From an archaeon (GTDB lineage Archaea > Thermoproteota > Nitrososphaeria > Conexivisphaerales > UBA164): 5,609 bases of DNA. The notes under the pieces are model-generated. The model saw only the letters and a program-made list of their open reading frames with translations, searched no databases and had not been told where the DNA came from. This document shows, in pieces, positions 1-5,444 of this stretch (its first letter is position 1; every line of letters begins with the position of its first letter). The position numbers and the translations under genes are program-made. The DNA lies in assembly GCA_021798095.1 (NCBI GenBank), contig JAJZYL010000078.1:1-5609 (forward strand). Direction: 5' to 3'.

Positions 1-2
1 AA

Positions 3-65
3 ATGAGCAGGGAGGCCATTTGTAGGGGTGAACTGGGAAAGTGGGAGAGATACCCGAATGGTTGA
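3..65 (+). pseudogene. Possible 3' tail of a transposon protein (TnpB-like), cut by the window edge
   Basis: A short rightward reading frame is open from the window edge and stops with TGA at 63-65; its visible end reads SREAICRGELGKWERYPNG. The pattern '(S/N)-R-E-A...G-E' resembles the C-terminal tails that many IS200/IS605 TnpB proteins carry, where the end of the coding region overlaps the right end of the element. The stretch is richer in G than the intergenic DNA around it, which would suit imported or structured DNA. Against this, only about 20 codons are visible, no catalytic or zinc-binding residues are in view, and the opposite strand is also open from a Met at 115 to the edge. This is a weak suggestion from pattern memory, not a family assignment. 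Confidence 0.15.
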
Positions 66-159
66 TTACTGGCTTCTTGGGGTGGTGGTAAAGATAACTT
101 AATAAGGCTCATCATGGTTAATTTCAAGAAACTACAAACACATATTAACAGTTAGTAAT

Positions 160-981
160 TCATTTTAATAATGATGGATAGAAATAGCGTTTATTATCAT
201 TTTCTTTTAATTTATCCCATTGTGCAAGTATATGCATAGTTTCGTTCGCCACCTTTATCATATTAGTTATTCCCTTTTTATGTTCGAACTCACCATTAGC
301 TCTGTTAGCTATAACCGCGAATATGGAACCGGCTCTGACCCCATATATGCTTGAAAGTACGAACAAAGTGGAAGATTCCATTTCCATGTTCACTACTTTT
401 ACATCAGTTAATTCTTTCAATATCCTCCTAGAGTATTCATTTGTATAGCCACGGAAGCCCGGACGAGATTGACCTAGATAAAAACTATCAGTTGAATATG
501 TCAGACCTAATGTATAATCGACCTGAAGCTTTTCTGCCGCCTCGATTGCAGCGAGGATTACTTCAAAATTTGCAATCGCTGGATACTCTGGTATCGCATA
601 TGCCTTGGTAGCCCCATCACCACGAACAGCCCCGGTAGATATTATGATACTTCCTACTTTCAAATCCTTTAGAAGGGCCCCAGTGGTGCCGGTCCTGATA
701 AACGTATCAGCACCCACCCTTAATAGTTCCTCAACCGCTATAGCAATAGCCCCAGACCCTATACCAGTTGATGTAGCAGCAAGTTTGGTTCCCCTATAGC
801 TACCACTATACGTAATATATTCTCTGTTTTCTGATAAAAATTTGGCGTCCTTCCAAGTCGACGCCATCAATTTAACTCTAGCTGGGTCGCCCGGAAGAAA
901 TACAAAACGAGGTATATCGCCTTTTTTTAATCTAATATGATACAGCTCCTGGCCGACCTTAGGTTCCTCTGATGTCTTCAT
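160..981 (-). CDS. udp: Uridine phosphorylase (nucleoside phosphorylase family 1)
   Basis: Cytoplasmic enzyme that splits uridine with phosphate into uracil and ribose-1-phosphate (pyrimidine salvage). Counting residues from an upstream Met at 999, the family motifs are in order: LPGDPAR at 35-41 (phosphate site), TGIGSGA at 78-84, IRTGTTG at 101-107 (phosphate/ribose site), FYLGQSR at 173-179, whose Gln and Arg match the uracil-binding pair of E. coli uridine phosphorylase, and NMEMES at 204-209 (ribose-binding Glu-Met-Glu). The pyrimidine-binding QxR favours uridine phosphorylase over purine phosphorylases. Two starts are possible, ATG at 999 (279 aa) and ATG at 981 (273 aa). I prefer 981 because archaeal relatives begin only a few residues before the 'P-VG--YHI' segment and because TTTAAATA at 1005-1012 lies about 27 bases upstream, as for a leaderless mRNA. 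The length fits the family and no lesion is visible. It stands alone, with no operon partner in view. Confidence 0.93.
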   Translation of the reverse strand: MKTSEEPKVGQELYHIRLKKGDIPRFVFLPGDPARVKLMASTWKDAKFLSENREYITYSGSYRGTKLAATSTGIGSGAIAIAVEELLRVGADTFIRTGTTGALLKDLKVGSIIISTGAVRGDGATKAYAIPEYPAIANFEVILAAIEAAEKLQVDYTLGLTYSTDSFYLGQSRPGFRGYTNEYSRRILKELTDVKVVNMEMESSTLFVLSSIYGVRAGSIFAVIANRANGEFEHKKGITNMIKVANETMHILAQWDKLKENDNKRYFYPSLLK

Positions 982-1004
982 ATAATTTGAGTGAAACATA
1001 ATAG

Positions 1005-1012
1005 TATTTAAA
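1005..1012 (-). promoter_or_regulatory. TATA box of the uridine phosphorylase gene (leaderless start at 981)
   Basis: Read on the minus strand this is TTTAAATA, preceded by purine-rich GAAGA that could serve as the BRE bound by TFB. Its centre is about 27.5 bases from the ATG at 981, the spacing expected when transcription begins at the start codon itself. The same spacing is seen at other genes in this window. Confidence 0.55.
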
Positions 1013-1022
1013 TCTTCAATTT

Positions 1023-1030
1023 CTATATAA
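1023..1030 (-). promoter_or_regulatory. Alternative TATA box for the uridine phosphorylase gene (start at 999)
   Basis: Minus-strand TTATATAG, centred about 27.5 bases from the upstream in-frame ATG at 999. The bases before it (ATCTCG) are a poorer BRE than those of the 1005-1012 box. Two boxes 18 bases apart each match one of two in-frame ATGs 18 bases apart, so tandem promoters giving two N-termini cannot be excluded. Confidence 0.3.
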
Positions 1031-1135
1031 CGAGATAGCGTTAGTTAGTTACGAATACAAATATATTATATGTATAACAATAAATCAAAATAATATGGAG
1101 AATACTCCTGAACAGTCATTCTGACTTATTGGGCT

Positions 1136-1143
1136 AATATTTA
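1136..1143 (+). promoter_or_regulatory. TATA box of the C/D-like small RNA
   Basis: AATATTTA on the plus strand, centred about 27.5 bases before position 1167, which is the first base of the small RNA's terminal stem. The spacing is the same as that seen at the protein genes here. The local DNA is AT-rich, so a chance match is possible and the weight comes from the position. Confidence 0.45.
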
Positions 1144-1166
1144 TTAATGAATCTTTTATAAATTAT

Positions 1167-1238
1167 AATGACGGCGATGAATTACTCTGGGGATGTCTGA
1201 AGTGTGATGAATTATCCAACTCACTATGAGCCGTCATT
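1167..1238 (+). ncRNA. Box C/D-type small RNA (putative 2'-O-methylation guide)
   Basis: A perfect 9-bp inverted repeat (AATGACGGC at 1167-1175, GCCGTCATT at 1230-1238) closes a 54-base interior with C/D sRNA boxes in order: C-like GCGATGA (1174-1180), canonical D' CTGA (1197-1200), canonical C' GTGATGA (1204-1210) three bases later, and D-like ATGA (1226-1229) directly against the closing stem. This is the double kink-turn layout bound by L7Ae, Nop5 and fibrillarin. The two spacers (1181-1196 and 1211-1225) would be the guides. By the D+5 rule the modified target bases would pair with G1192 and T1221; I could not identify the targets. The terminal boxes depart from consensus (C box has C for U, D box has A for C), and the terminal stem is longer than usual. 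A TATA-like box at 1136-1143 and a T-run at 1246-1251 frame it. The minus strand has no C box. Confidence 0.72.
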
Positions 1239-1245
1239 GATATTG

Positions 1246-1251
1246 TTTTTT
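1246..1251 (+). terminator. T-run terminator after the small RNA
   Basis: Six consecutive T bases lie eight bases past the closing stem of the small RNA. Oligo-T runs are the main intrinsic termination signal of archaeal RNA polymerase, so this would end a transcript of about 80-85 nt. Confidence 0.45.
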
Positions 1252-1325
1252 ATGAACTTAATTATATTATTAAATTAACAATCAGGTAAATACTTACTAA
1301 AGTCGTGAACTACGATAAGCCAAAT

Positions 1326-1339
1326 ATGTTTGAAAACAT
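1326..1339. repeat. 14-bp palindrome ATGTTT-GA-AAACAT
   Basis: Perfect 6-bp arms around a central GA in an otherwise featureless AT-rich spacer. It could be an operator for a dimeric regulator, but no promoter or gene next to it is clearly served by it, and short palindromes arise by chance in AT-rich DNA. Confidence 0.3.
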
Positions 1340-1371
1340 TAAAAATTGATATAATTATATATCTATAAGCC

Positions 1372-1387
1372 CTAGAAATAATTCTAG
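1372..1387. repeat. 16-bp inverted repeat CTAGAA-ATAA-TTCTAG
   Basis: Perfect 6-bp arms with a 4-base spacer. It lies just past an AT-rich stretch (ATAATTATATAT, about 1350-1361) that could act as a TATA element reading right, but only a 19-codon frame follows (about 1393-1452). It may be an operator-like site or a small hairpin; no function can be assigned. Confidence 0.3.
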
Positions 1388-1417
1388 TCCAGATGCTTGA
1401 GAGATTTTATTTTATGG

Positions 1418-1448
1418 TAAAGATCGAAATATGCCAACCCGATCTTTA
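1418..1448 (-). terminator. Hairpin downstream of the NifX-like gene, possible terminator or mRNA 3' structure
   Basis: TAAAGATCG (1418-1426) and CGATCTTTA (1440-1448) form a perfect 9-bp stem with a 13-base loop, about 50 bases past the stop codon of the leftward NifX-like gene. There is no T-run after it on the minus strand, so it may be a 3'-end stabilising or processing structure instead of a true terminator. Apart from this hairpin, the two palindromes above and the small RNA, the ~500-base gap from 1000 to 1497 shows no supported gene. Confidence 0.3.
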
Positions 1449-1497
1449 TTAAATCTAATTTGTGTAACATAAAATGGCTAATGAACGATTTGAAATT

Positions 1498-1884
1498 TTA
1501 ACTTGGCCTATCATCATCCACACAGGTGCCAGACTCATTCATACTTTCTGCGTAAACACTATCTTCCAATTCATCTAAAGCATGATTTGTTAAGATGTCG
1601 ATATTTGTTAGGATATCGTTCAAGTTTGTGTATTGGGTTAAAATGTATTTGAGCTTGCCGAAGGACATGCCATATGAACCAGGGCAGAGGAATTTTTCTT
1701 TTACTATTACAGCATCTGCATTAAGCCCTAAGATTGCTTGCATAGTTAGTTCCTTACTTATATTATAACCTGGATTTTGATACCGAATTATTTCCTTGGT
1801 ATCTGCATTTATAACACCCAATATTTCCGCTCCCTCCAATGGTTTAAGCTCGCTATCTTTATTCAATGTTATAGCTATTTTCAT
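1498..1884 (-). CDS. NifX/NifB-like (dinitrogenase Fe-Mo cofactor domain) protein, 128 aa
   Basis: Small soluble protein whose pattern fits the NifX/NafY/NifB C-terminal domain family (RNase H-like fold), known in nitrogen fixers to bind Fe-S or Fe-Mo cofactor precursors and present in many non-fixing archaea with unknown roles. Visible elements: N-terminal strand MKIAI; strand and turn ILGVINADTKEIIRYQNPG at 21-39, matching the family's 'V-D----I---ENPG' segment; a helix at 44-54; the strand ADAVIVKE at 56-63, where family members have 'D-VI--G'; then a Cys-Pro at 67-68 and SYGMSFGK at 70-77. The last ~25 residues are acidic and low in complexity (EDSVYAES, CVDDDRPS) and look disordered. No nif genes are nearby, so a role in nitrogenase assembly is not implied. 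The ATG at 1884 sits about 27.5 bases from a TATA box, supporting a leaderless start. It is divergent to the PP-loop gene. Confidence 0.8.
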   Translation of the reverse strand: MKIAITLNKDSELKPLEGAEILGVINADTKEIIRYQNPGYNISKELTMQAILGLNADAVIVKEKFLCPGSYGMSFGKLKYILTQYTNLNDILTNIDILTNHALDELEDSVYAESMNESGTCVDDDRPS

Positions 1885-1907
1885 TTTAACAGGATTTAGA
1901 CGCTGGG

Positions 1908-1915
1908 TTATTTAA
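1908..1915 (-). promoter_or_regulatory. TATA box of the NifX-like gene
   Basis: Minus-strand TTAAATAA centred about 27.5 bases from the ATG at 1884, so transcription should start at or within a base of the start codon. No Shine-Dalgarno sequence is present before the ATG, consistent with a leaderless message. Confidence 0.5.
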
Positions 1916-1961
1916 TCATTACCTGAAAATTATCATTCAAATTTTTTTAATCCAGTTAACG

Positions 1962-1977
1962 TAGTATGGACATACTA
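1962..1977. repeat. 16-bp perfect palindrome TAGTATG-GA-CATACTA, operator candidate
   Basis: Seven-base arms with a 2-base centre in the 410-base divergent region between the NifX-like gene and the PP-loop gene, about 46 bases upstream of the NifX-like TATA box. An AT-rich TATATA stretch follows directly (1981-1988). Its symmetry and place suggest a dimeric transcription factor site. The rest of the 1885-2294 gap holds two promoter-like elements and only weak short frames; the longest, 60 codons ending at 2298, is not convincing as a gene. Confidence 0.35.
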
Positions 1978-2257
1978 GCTAATATATACGCTCAATATAA
2001 ACAACTGTAACAAAATTTGTAAAATGATGACTTTTATAAACATATTACTTGGCAGAAATCTGGGCATCTAGATATATCCTAGACACATGTGACTACATCG
2101 CGGATTTAATTAAAGGTGGATTTATTGGGTGTCCGGCATAATCAAATACTAAACAATTTTTACGTTTTTGGCGTAATGCGGTATATAATTATGGTATCGG
2201 ATATATATTTTATATTACTTGATTTGCCATTATTATATCGCACAGTAATTTTTACCA

Positions 2258-2270
2258 TTAAATATTTATC
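2258..2270 (+). promoter_or_regulatory. TATA box of the PP-loop thiolation gene
   Basis: TTAAATATTTATC contains overlapping TATA-like octamers; the one at 2263-2270 is centred about 28.5 bases before the TTG at 2295 and the one at 2258-2265 about 33.5 bases before it. Transcription would start between about 2289 and 2295, giving a leaderless or nearly leaderless message, so the GGAG at 2281-2284 may not be in the mRNA at all. Confidence 0.45.
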
Positions 2271-2294
2271 ACAGAAGAAGGGAGCCCAATTACG

Positions 2295-3296
2295 TTGACC
2301 AAGGCCATAGTTATGATATCCGGCGGCTTGGATAGCATGCTCGCTGTCAAGGCTATCAAGGAAAACGGTATACAAGTAATTGGTGTCCATTTTGTCACTC
2401 CATTTAACAAGGGGTGTTGCGCCAATCTTACAGATATTATGAAGTTTGCTGACGACGAAAATATAAAACTCAAAGTGGTAACTTCTGGTATAGATTATCT
2501 CGAAATGATAAGAAAACCAAAGCATGGTTATGGCTCGGCTATGAACCCTTGCATAGATTGCAGGATATATATGTTCAGGATCGCCAAAAGGATTATGGAA
2601 GAAGAAGGAGCTGATTTTATAGTCACTGGGGAAGTGTTAGGTCAAAGGCCTATGTCTCAAAACCTTGTAGCCTTAAATCTTATAGAAAAAGAAGCTGGCC
2701 TTGAGGGACAGATATTGAGACCACTTTCAGCTAAGGAGCTTAAACCCACCCTAGCAGAATCTGAAGGTAAAATAACAAGGGAGCGACTAGGCGATATCAA
2801 AGGACGATCAAGGAAACAGCAAATAGATATGGCTAAGAAGTTCGGCCTTTCAGCTTGGCCGAATGCAGGCGGCGGTTGCATACTTACAGATTCTAACTAT
2901 GCAGCAAAACTTGGTGATGCATTTGAGCATTTTACGGTTATGCAATTAAAGGATATCAAACTATTGAGTTTAGGAAGGCACTTCAGGTTATCTAAATCTG
3001 TCAAATTGGTAGTGGGAAGGAATAAGGAAGAAAACGAACAGATAAGATCTATGAGAGAAGATCATGTTTTACTTGAACCCGATAACTTTATGGGGCCTAC
3101 AGGCCTTCTGATTGGAGAACCCGATAATGAATTGTTGAGTCTTGCGTGTTCAATAATAGCTGGTTATGGAGACCCAGCGGATTACCCCATGGTCACAATC
3201 ACCTCTAATAGAGAAGTTGTAAAAATGAAGACCTCCAGTATTGATAGGGGGGTTGCAGCAGCCTACTTGATAACAGCGCAAAAACCACACCACTAA
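2295..3296 (+). CDS. ThiI/MnmA-like PP-loop ATPase with NFACT-R-like domain, probable tRNA thiolation enzyme
   Basis: Cytoplasmic 333-residue enzyme that by family would adenylate a tRNA uridine and insert sulfur. Visible: the ATP PP-loop SGGLDS at 9-14; a Cys pair at 41-42 (GCC); NPCIDC at 84-89 with a CxxC; TGEVLGQRPMSQ at 111-122, highly typical of ThiI-like members of this group; LRPLSAK at 141-147; and GGGCILTD at 192-199 holding a further Cys. Cys86, Cys89 and Cys195 could form a [4Fe-4S] site as in iron-sulfur dependent thiouridine synthetases (inferred). Residues ~210-333, with LVVGRNKEEN at 238-247, resemble the NFACT-R RNA-binding domain known to be fused to such PP-loop proteins. 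There is no THUMP or rhodanese domain, so it is not classical ThiI. The start is TTG at 2295: no ATG or GTG lies between the upstream stop at 2259-2261 and MTKAIVMISGG. The product could be 2-thio- or 4-thiouridine; the sequence does not decide. Confidence 0.88.
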   Translation: MTKAIVMISGGLDSMLAVKAIKENGIQVIGVHFVTPFNKGCCANLTDIMKFADDENIKLKVVTSGIDYLEMIRKPKHGYGSAMNPCIDCRIYMFRIAKRIMEEEGADFIVTGEVLGQRPMSQNLVALNLIEKEAGLEGQILRPLSAKELKPTLAESEGKITRERLGDIKGRSRKQQIDMAKKFGLSAWPNAGGGCILTDSNYAAKLGDAFEHFTVMQLKDIKLLSLGRHFRLSKSVKLVVGRNKEENEQIRSMREDHVLLEPDNFMGPTGLLIGEPDNELLSLACSIIAGYGDPADYPMVTITSNREVVKMKTSSIDRGVAAAYLITAQKPHH

Positions 3297-3384
3297 AATC
3301 TCTAACGGCGCATTTGACGTTCAATGAGTTAGCTACGATGAACTTGAAATGTAATTGAATTTTATATAGTTTCTAGCCTTCGAT

Positions 3385-3725
3385 TGTTCGAGCTTGGAAA
3401 CATGTAATTAGAGGTTATCAAGATGTTGAGGACTTTTGGTGGAAGCATAAAATATGATACTTTAGTTCAAAGATAAATGGGTTCCCTCAACAACAGTGAC
3501 ACCCTTTAAATGCTATCTGTGATAACATTGTGAGGTAGAGACTACCATACCCGAATTTGTACCTAAACAGAAGCCTCCAGCCGGGCATCAGACGGATGTT
3601 AGCACCCACATGTTATTGAATCAGGAAACAGGTTCCCTGCTGACCAACGAACCCGCGAAGGAGATAGTCATCAGGGAACTTGCGTGCTTTAGCGGAAGAG
3701 GATATCATTTTAGAAGGGCCTTTAT
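3385..3725 (+). pseudogene. Probable decayed 3' end of an IS200/IS605-type tnpB
   Basis: The 430 bases between the PP-loop gene and the MFS stop hold no intact gene but show scattered resemblance to a TnpB C-terminus in the rightward direction, in different frames. TGTTCGAGCT followed by TGGAAACATG (3385-3404) becomes the TnpB zinc-knuckle pattern C-S-S-C-G-N-M if one base is restored. A frame at 3423-3476 contains RTF, found between the two zinc knuckles. GRDYH, encoded at about 3534-3548, resembles the DRDxNA catalytic motif with its first Asp lost. A further frame open from 3526 reads IPEFVPKQ at residues ~8-15, like the '(L/T)PEF-P-E' tail of archaeal TnpBs, and ends near RELACFSGRG, like the 'REA-xFSRG' endings. 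G+C is higher than in other gaps. Each match is short and frameshifted, so the call is tentative; the open frame also runs on antisense into the MFS gene. Confidence 0.3.
3629..3682 (+). other. Long RNA hairpin inside the tnpB-like debris (omegaRNA-type candidate)
   Basis: CAGGTTCCCTG (3629-3639) pairs with CAGGGAACTTG (3672-3682) over 11 positions with a single G-U, followed after one mismatch by TGAC (3641-3644) with GTCA (3667-3670), leaving a 22-base loop. A near copy of the 3' arm, TCAGGAAAC at 3621-3629, overlaps the 5' arm. In IS200/IS605 elements the end of tnpB and the right end form the structured omegaRNA guide, so a hairpin here suits the remnant interpretation, but no left or right element end could be recognised. 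Confidence 0.35.
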
Positions 3726-5420
3726 TCACTTTTCATCTTTTGTTTTGGTAGCCGGGAACTTGGTTTTTGGTTTAATAACTAACTCAGTATCCAACCTTTT
3801 CTCAACAAGATTCGGCCTTATAATGGATGGAATTATGGCTATAACCGCAGCTACGAGAAATATTTCAAATACATGATGGAAGGCTTGCATAAACGTGATC
3901 CATTGTTGTTGATATGCTAAGCTGTTAACCAACGCGGCGGGTAGGTCTTTCGTAGTTCCTATAAATAATGTTATAAAACTGGATACATTAACCGTTGTGC
4001 CTATAAATACAAATGCAACTGTCAAAGCCATCATGTTTGTTATATTTACAAGGGTTGAATTGGTTGCCGCCCCAACACCCCTTACTTCCGGTTCCACAGA
4101 CCCCATTATGGAAGCTATGTTAGGAGATGCAAACAGACCGCCTCCTATTCCAGCCATTGCTAGAATCCCCGTAACCTCAAGAGTATTTGCACTTTGAGGT
4201 AGGATTGCTAAAAACGTCACAGATATGGCGGAGATAATGACGCCTGCCAGTGTCAGGCTTCTGTAACCTATTCTATCGGATATTATTCCACTTATTGGTC
4301 CTACTAGTAGGAAGCCCAAGCTCATAGGAATGAGCTCCAACCCCGCATGAAATGCGCTGAGTCCCCTCACACCTTCGAAATAAAAAACTAAGAGAAACAT
4401 TATACCTCCCCTTGCTACCGCAACTAGGCTTGAAGCAATGACACCGCTTGTAAACATGCGCCTTTTGAATAAGGAGAACTTCATAAGCGGGTATTTTGCC
4501 CAATATACTTCATTTAGTATAAACAGAGCAAGTAGAATTGGAAATAAAGCAAATGACACATAACTATAAAACGAATATACATGAAATACTGTATAGAACA
4601 CACCCGCAGCGCTGGAGGTCACCATTCCGCCTAATGTGTAAAAGGTTGCTCCCAACAGGAGCATGGCTATGGATCCAGATAAAAGCAAACCTCCGGCTAC
4701 GTCTAGTGATTCCCCGCGTTTTCTAGTAGAAACTTCCTTTAGCTTTGTATAAGCCCATATAGTGCCAAAGATACCTATCGGGACATTGATGAAGAATATA
4801 TATCTCCAACTAGCTACAGAAGTTATTATGCCGCCGAGCACGAGGCCGAGTATACCGCCTCCGACTCCAGCTACCATATTTATTCCTAATGCCATCCCCC
4901 TTTGATTTGACGGAAACGCATCTGTAAGGATAGCGGCCGAATTAGACCATAACATAGCAGCTCCAACAGCTTGAACTATCCTGAATATTATTATCTGAAT
5001 ACCTTCGGTTATGAGTGAATTAGGGATTATGAGCGCGGATAGACCAGTTAGCAACGAACCTATTGTAAATACCGCAAACCCTAAATTGTATATCTTAACA
5101 CGACCCTTGAGGTCGGCTAACCGGCCGAAGAACAATAACAACGTGGCTGTTATAAGCATGTAACCCAACAAAGCCCAAATTACATAGCTGAAGGAACTAG
5201 CTGTAGCTATAGCGTAAATGGCTGAACTCACTGGTGCCGTTCCCCCGGGCGTATGGGCCAAAACACTTTGTAGTATATATGGTAACGATATTATAACTAT
5301 ACTGCTGTCTACTGAAGCCATTAGGACGCCTATCGTAGTATTAGATAACGCCGTCCACTTATATCTGCTGGAAACAGTGTGATCATTTGATCTTTCTACC
5401 GATGTGGACGGTGTACTCAT
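3726..5420 (-). CDS. MFS transporter, DHA2 (EmrB/QacA) family drug:H+ antiporter
   Basis: Membrane protein of about 564 residues with the hydrophobic pattern of 14 transmembrane helices, the DHA2 number. By family it exports drugs or organic ions in exchange for protons; the substrate is unknown. Counting from a TTG two codons upstream: MASVDSSIVIISLP at 36-49 is motif D1 with its membrane Asp40; GRLADLKGRVK at 101-111 is the loop 2-3 motif A; RIVQAVGAAML at 149-159 carries the motif B Arg; GVGGGILGLVLGGI at 187-200 followed by WRYIFFINVPIG is the antiporter motif C region, though the usual Gly-Pro is Gly-Ile here. N-terminal ~22 residues (Ser/Thr-rich) and the last ~30 (Lys-rich) are soluble. 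I take ATG at 5420 as start because a TATA box is centred ~28.5 bases before it; the TTG at 5426 is less likely. No regulator gene is adjacent in view. It reads in the same direction as the partial membrane gene at the right edge. Confidence 0.93.
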   Translation of the reverse strand: MSTPSTSVERSNDHTVSSRYKWTALSNTTIGVLMASVDSSIVIISLPYILQSVLAHTPGGTAPVSSAIYAIATASSFSYVIWALLGYMLITATLLLFFGRLADLKGRVKIYNLGFAVFTIGSLLTGLSALIIPNSLITEGIQIIIFRIVQAVGAAMLWSNSAAILTDAFPSNQRGMALGINMVAGVGGGILGLVLGGIITSVASWRYIFFINVPIGIFGTIWAYTKLKEVSTRKRGESLDVAGGLLLSGSIAMLLLGATFYTLGGMVTSSAAGVFYTVFHVYSFYSYVSFALFPILLALFILNEVYWAKYPLMKFSLFKRRMFTSGVIASSLVAVARGGIMFLLVFYFEGVRGLSAFHAGLELIPMSLGFLLVGPISGIISDRIGYRSLTLAGVIISAISVTFLAILPQSANTLEVTGILAMAGIGGGLFASPNIASIMGSVEPEVRGVGAATNSTLVNITNMMALTVAFVFIGTTVNVSSFITLFIGTTKDLPAALVNSLAYQQQWITFMQAFHHVFEIFLVAAVIAIIPSIIRPNLVEKRLDTELVIKPKTKFPATKTKDEK

Positions 5421-5444
5421 GGACAACCATCTCCAAACTAATTA

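Noticed and set aside
51..90. tRNA-Ser/Leu-like 5' part (GGAGAGATACCCGAATGG...)
   Set aside because: It recalls the acceptor and D-arm of a class II tRNA, but the D-stem does not close, and no complementary acceptor 3' strand or T-loop GTTCRAN motif follows.
605..799. 64-codon plus-strand frame inside the uridine phosphorylase gene
   Set aside because: It is antisense to a well-supported enzyme gene and Pro/Ala/Val-rich, as expected from a shadow frame.
1393..1452. 19-codon plus-strand frame after the palindrome at 1372-1387
   Set aside because: It is too short, has no recognisable product, and overlaps the 1418-1448 hairpin.
2024..2071. 15-codon leaderless frame MMTFINILLGRNLGI
   Set aside because: The TATA spacing is only approximate (about 25-28 bases), the frame is too short, and nothing about the composition supports coding.
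2024..2090. Second C/D small RNA starting at box C ATGATGA (2024-2030)
   Set aside because: There is no CTGA for D or D' within a suitable distance and no terminal stem.
2160..2525. Minus-strand frames across the PP-loop gene start (121 and 71 codons)
   Set aside because: They overlap the conserved N-terminus of the PP-loop protein and have no family-like motifs.
3610..3876. 88-codon plus-strand frame as an intact gene
   Set aside because: Its second half is antisense to the conserved 3' end of the MFS gene; only the part before 3725 is of interest, as possible tnpB debris.
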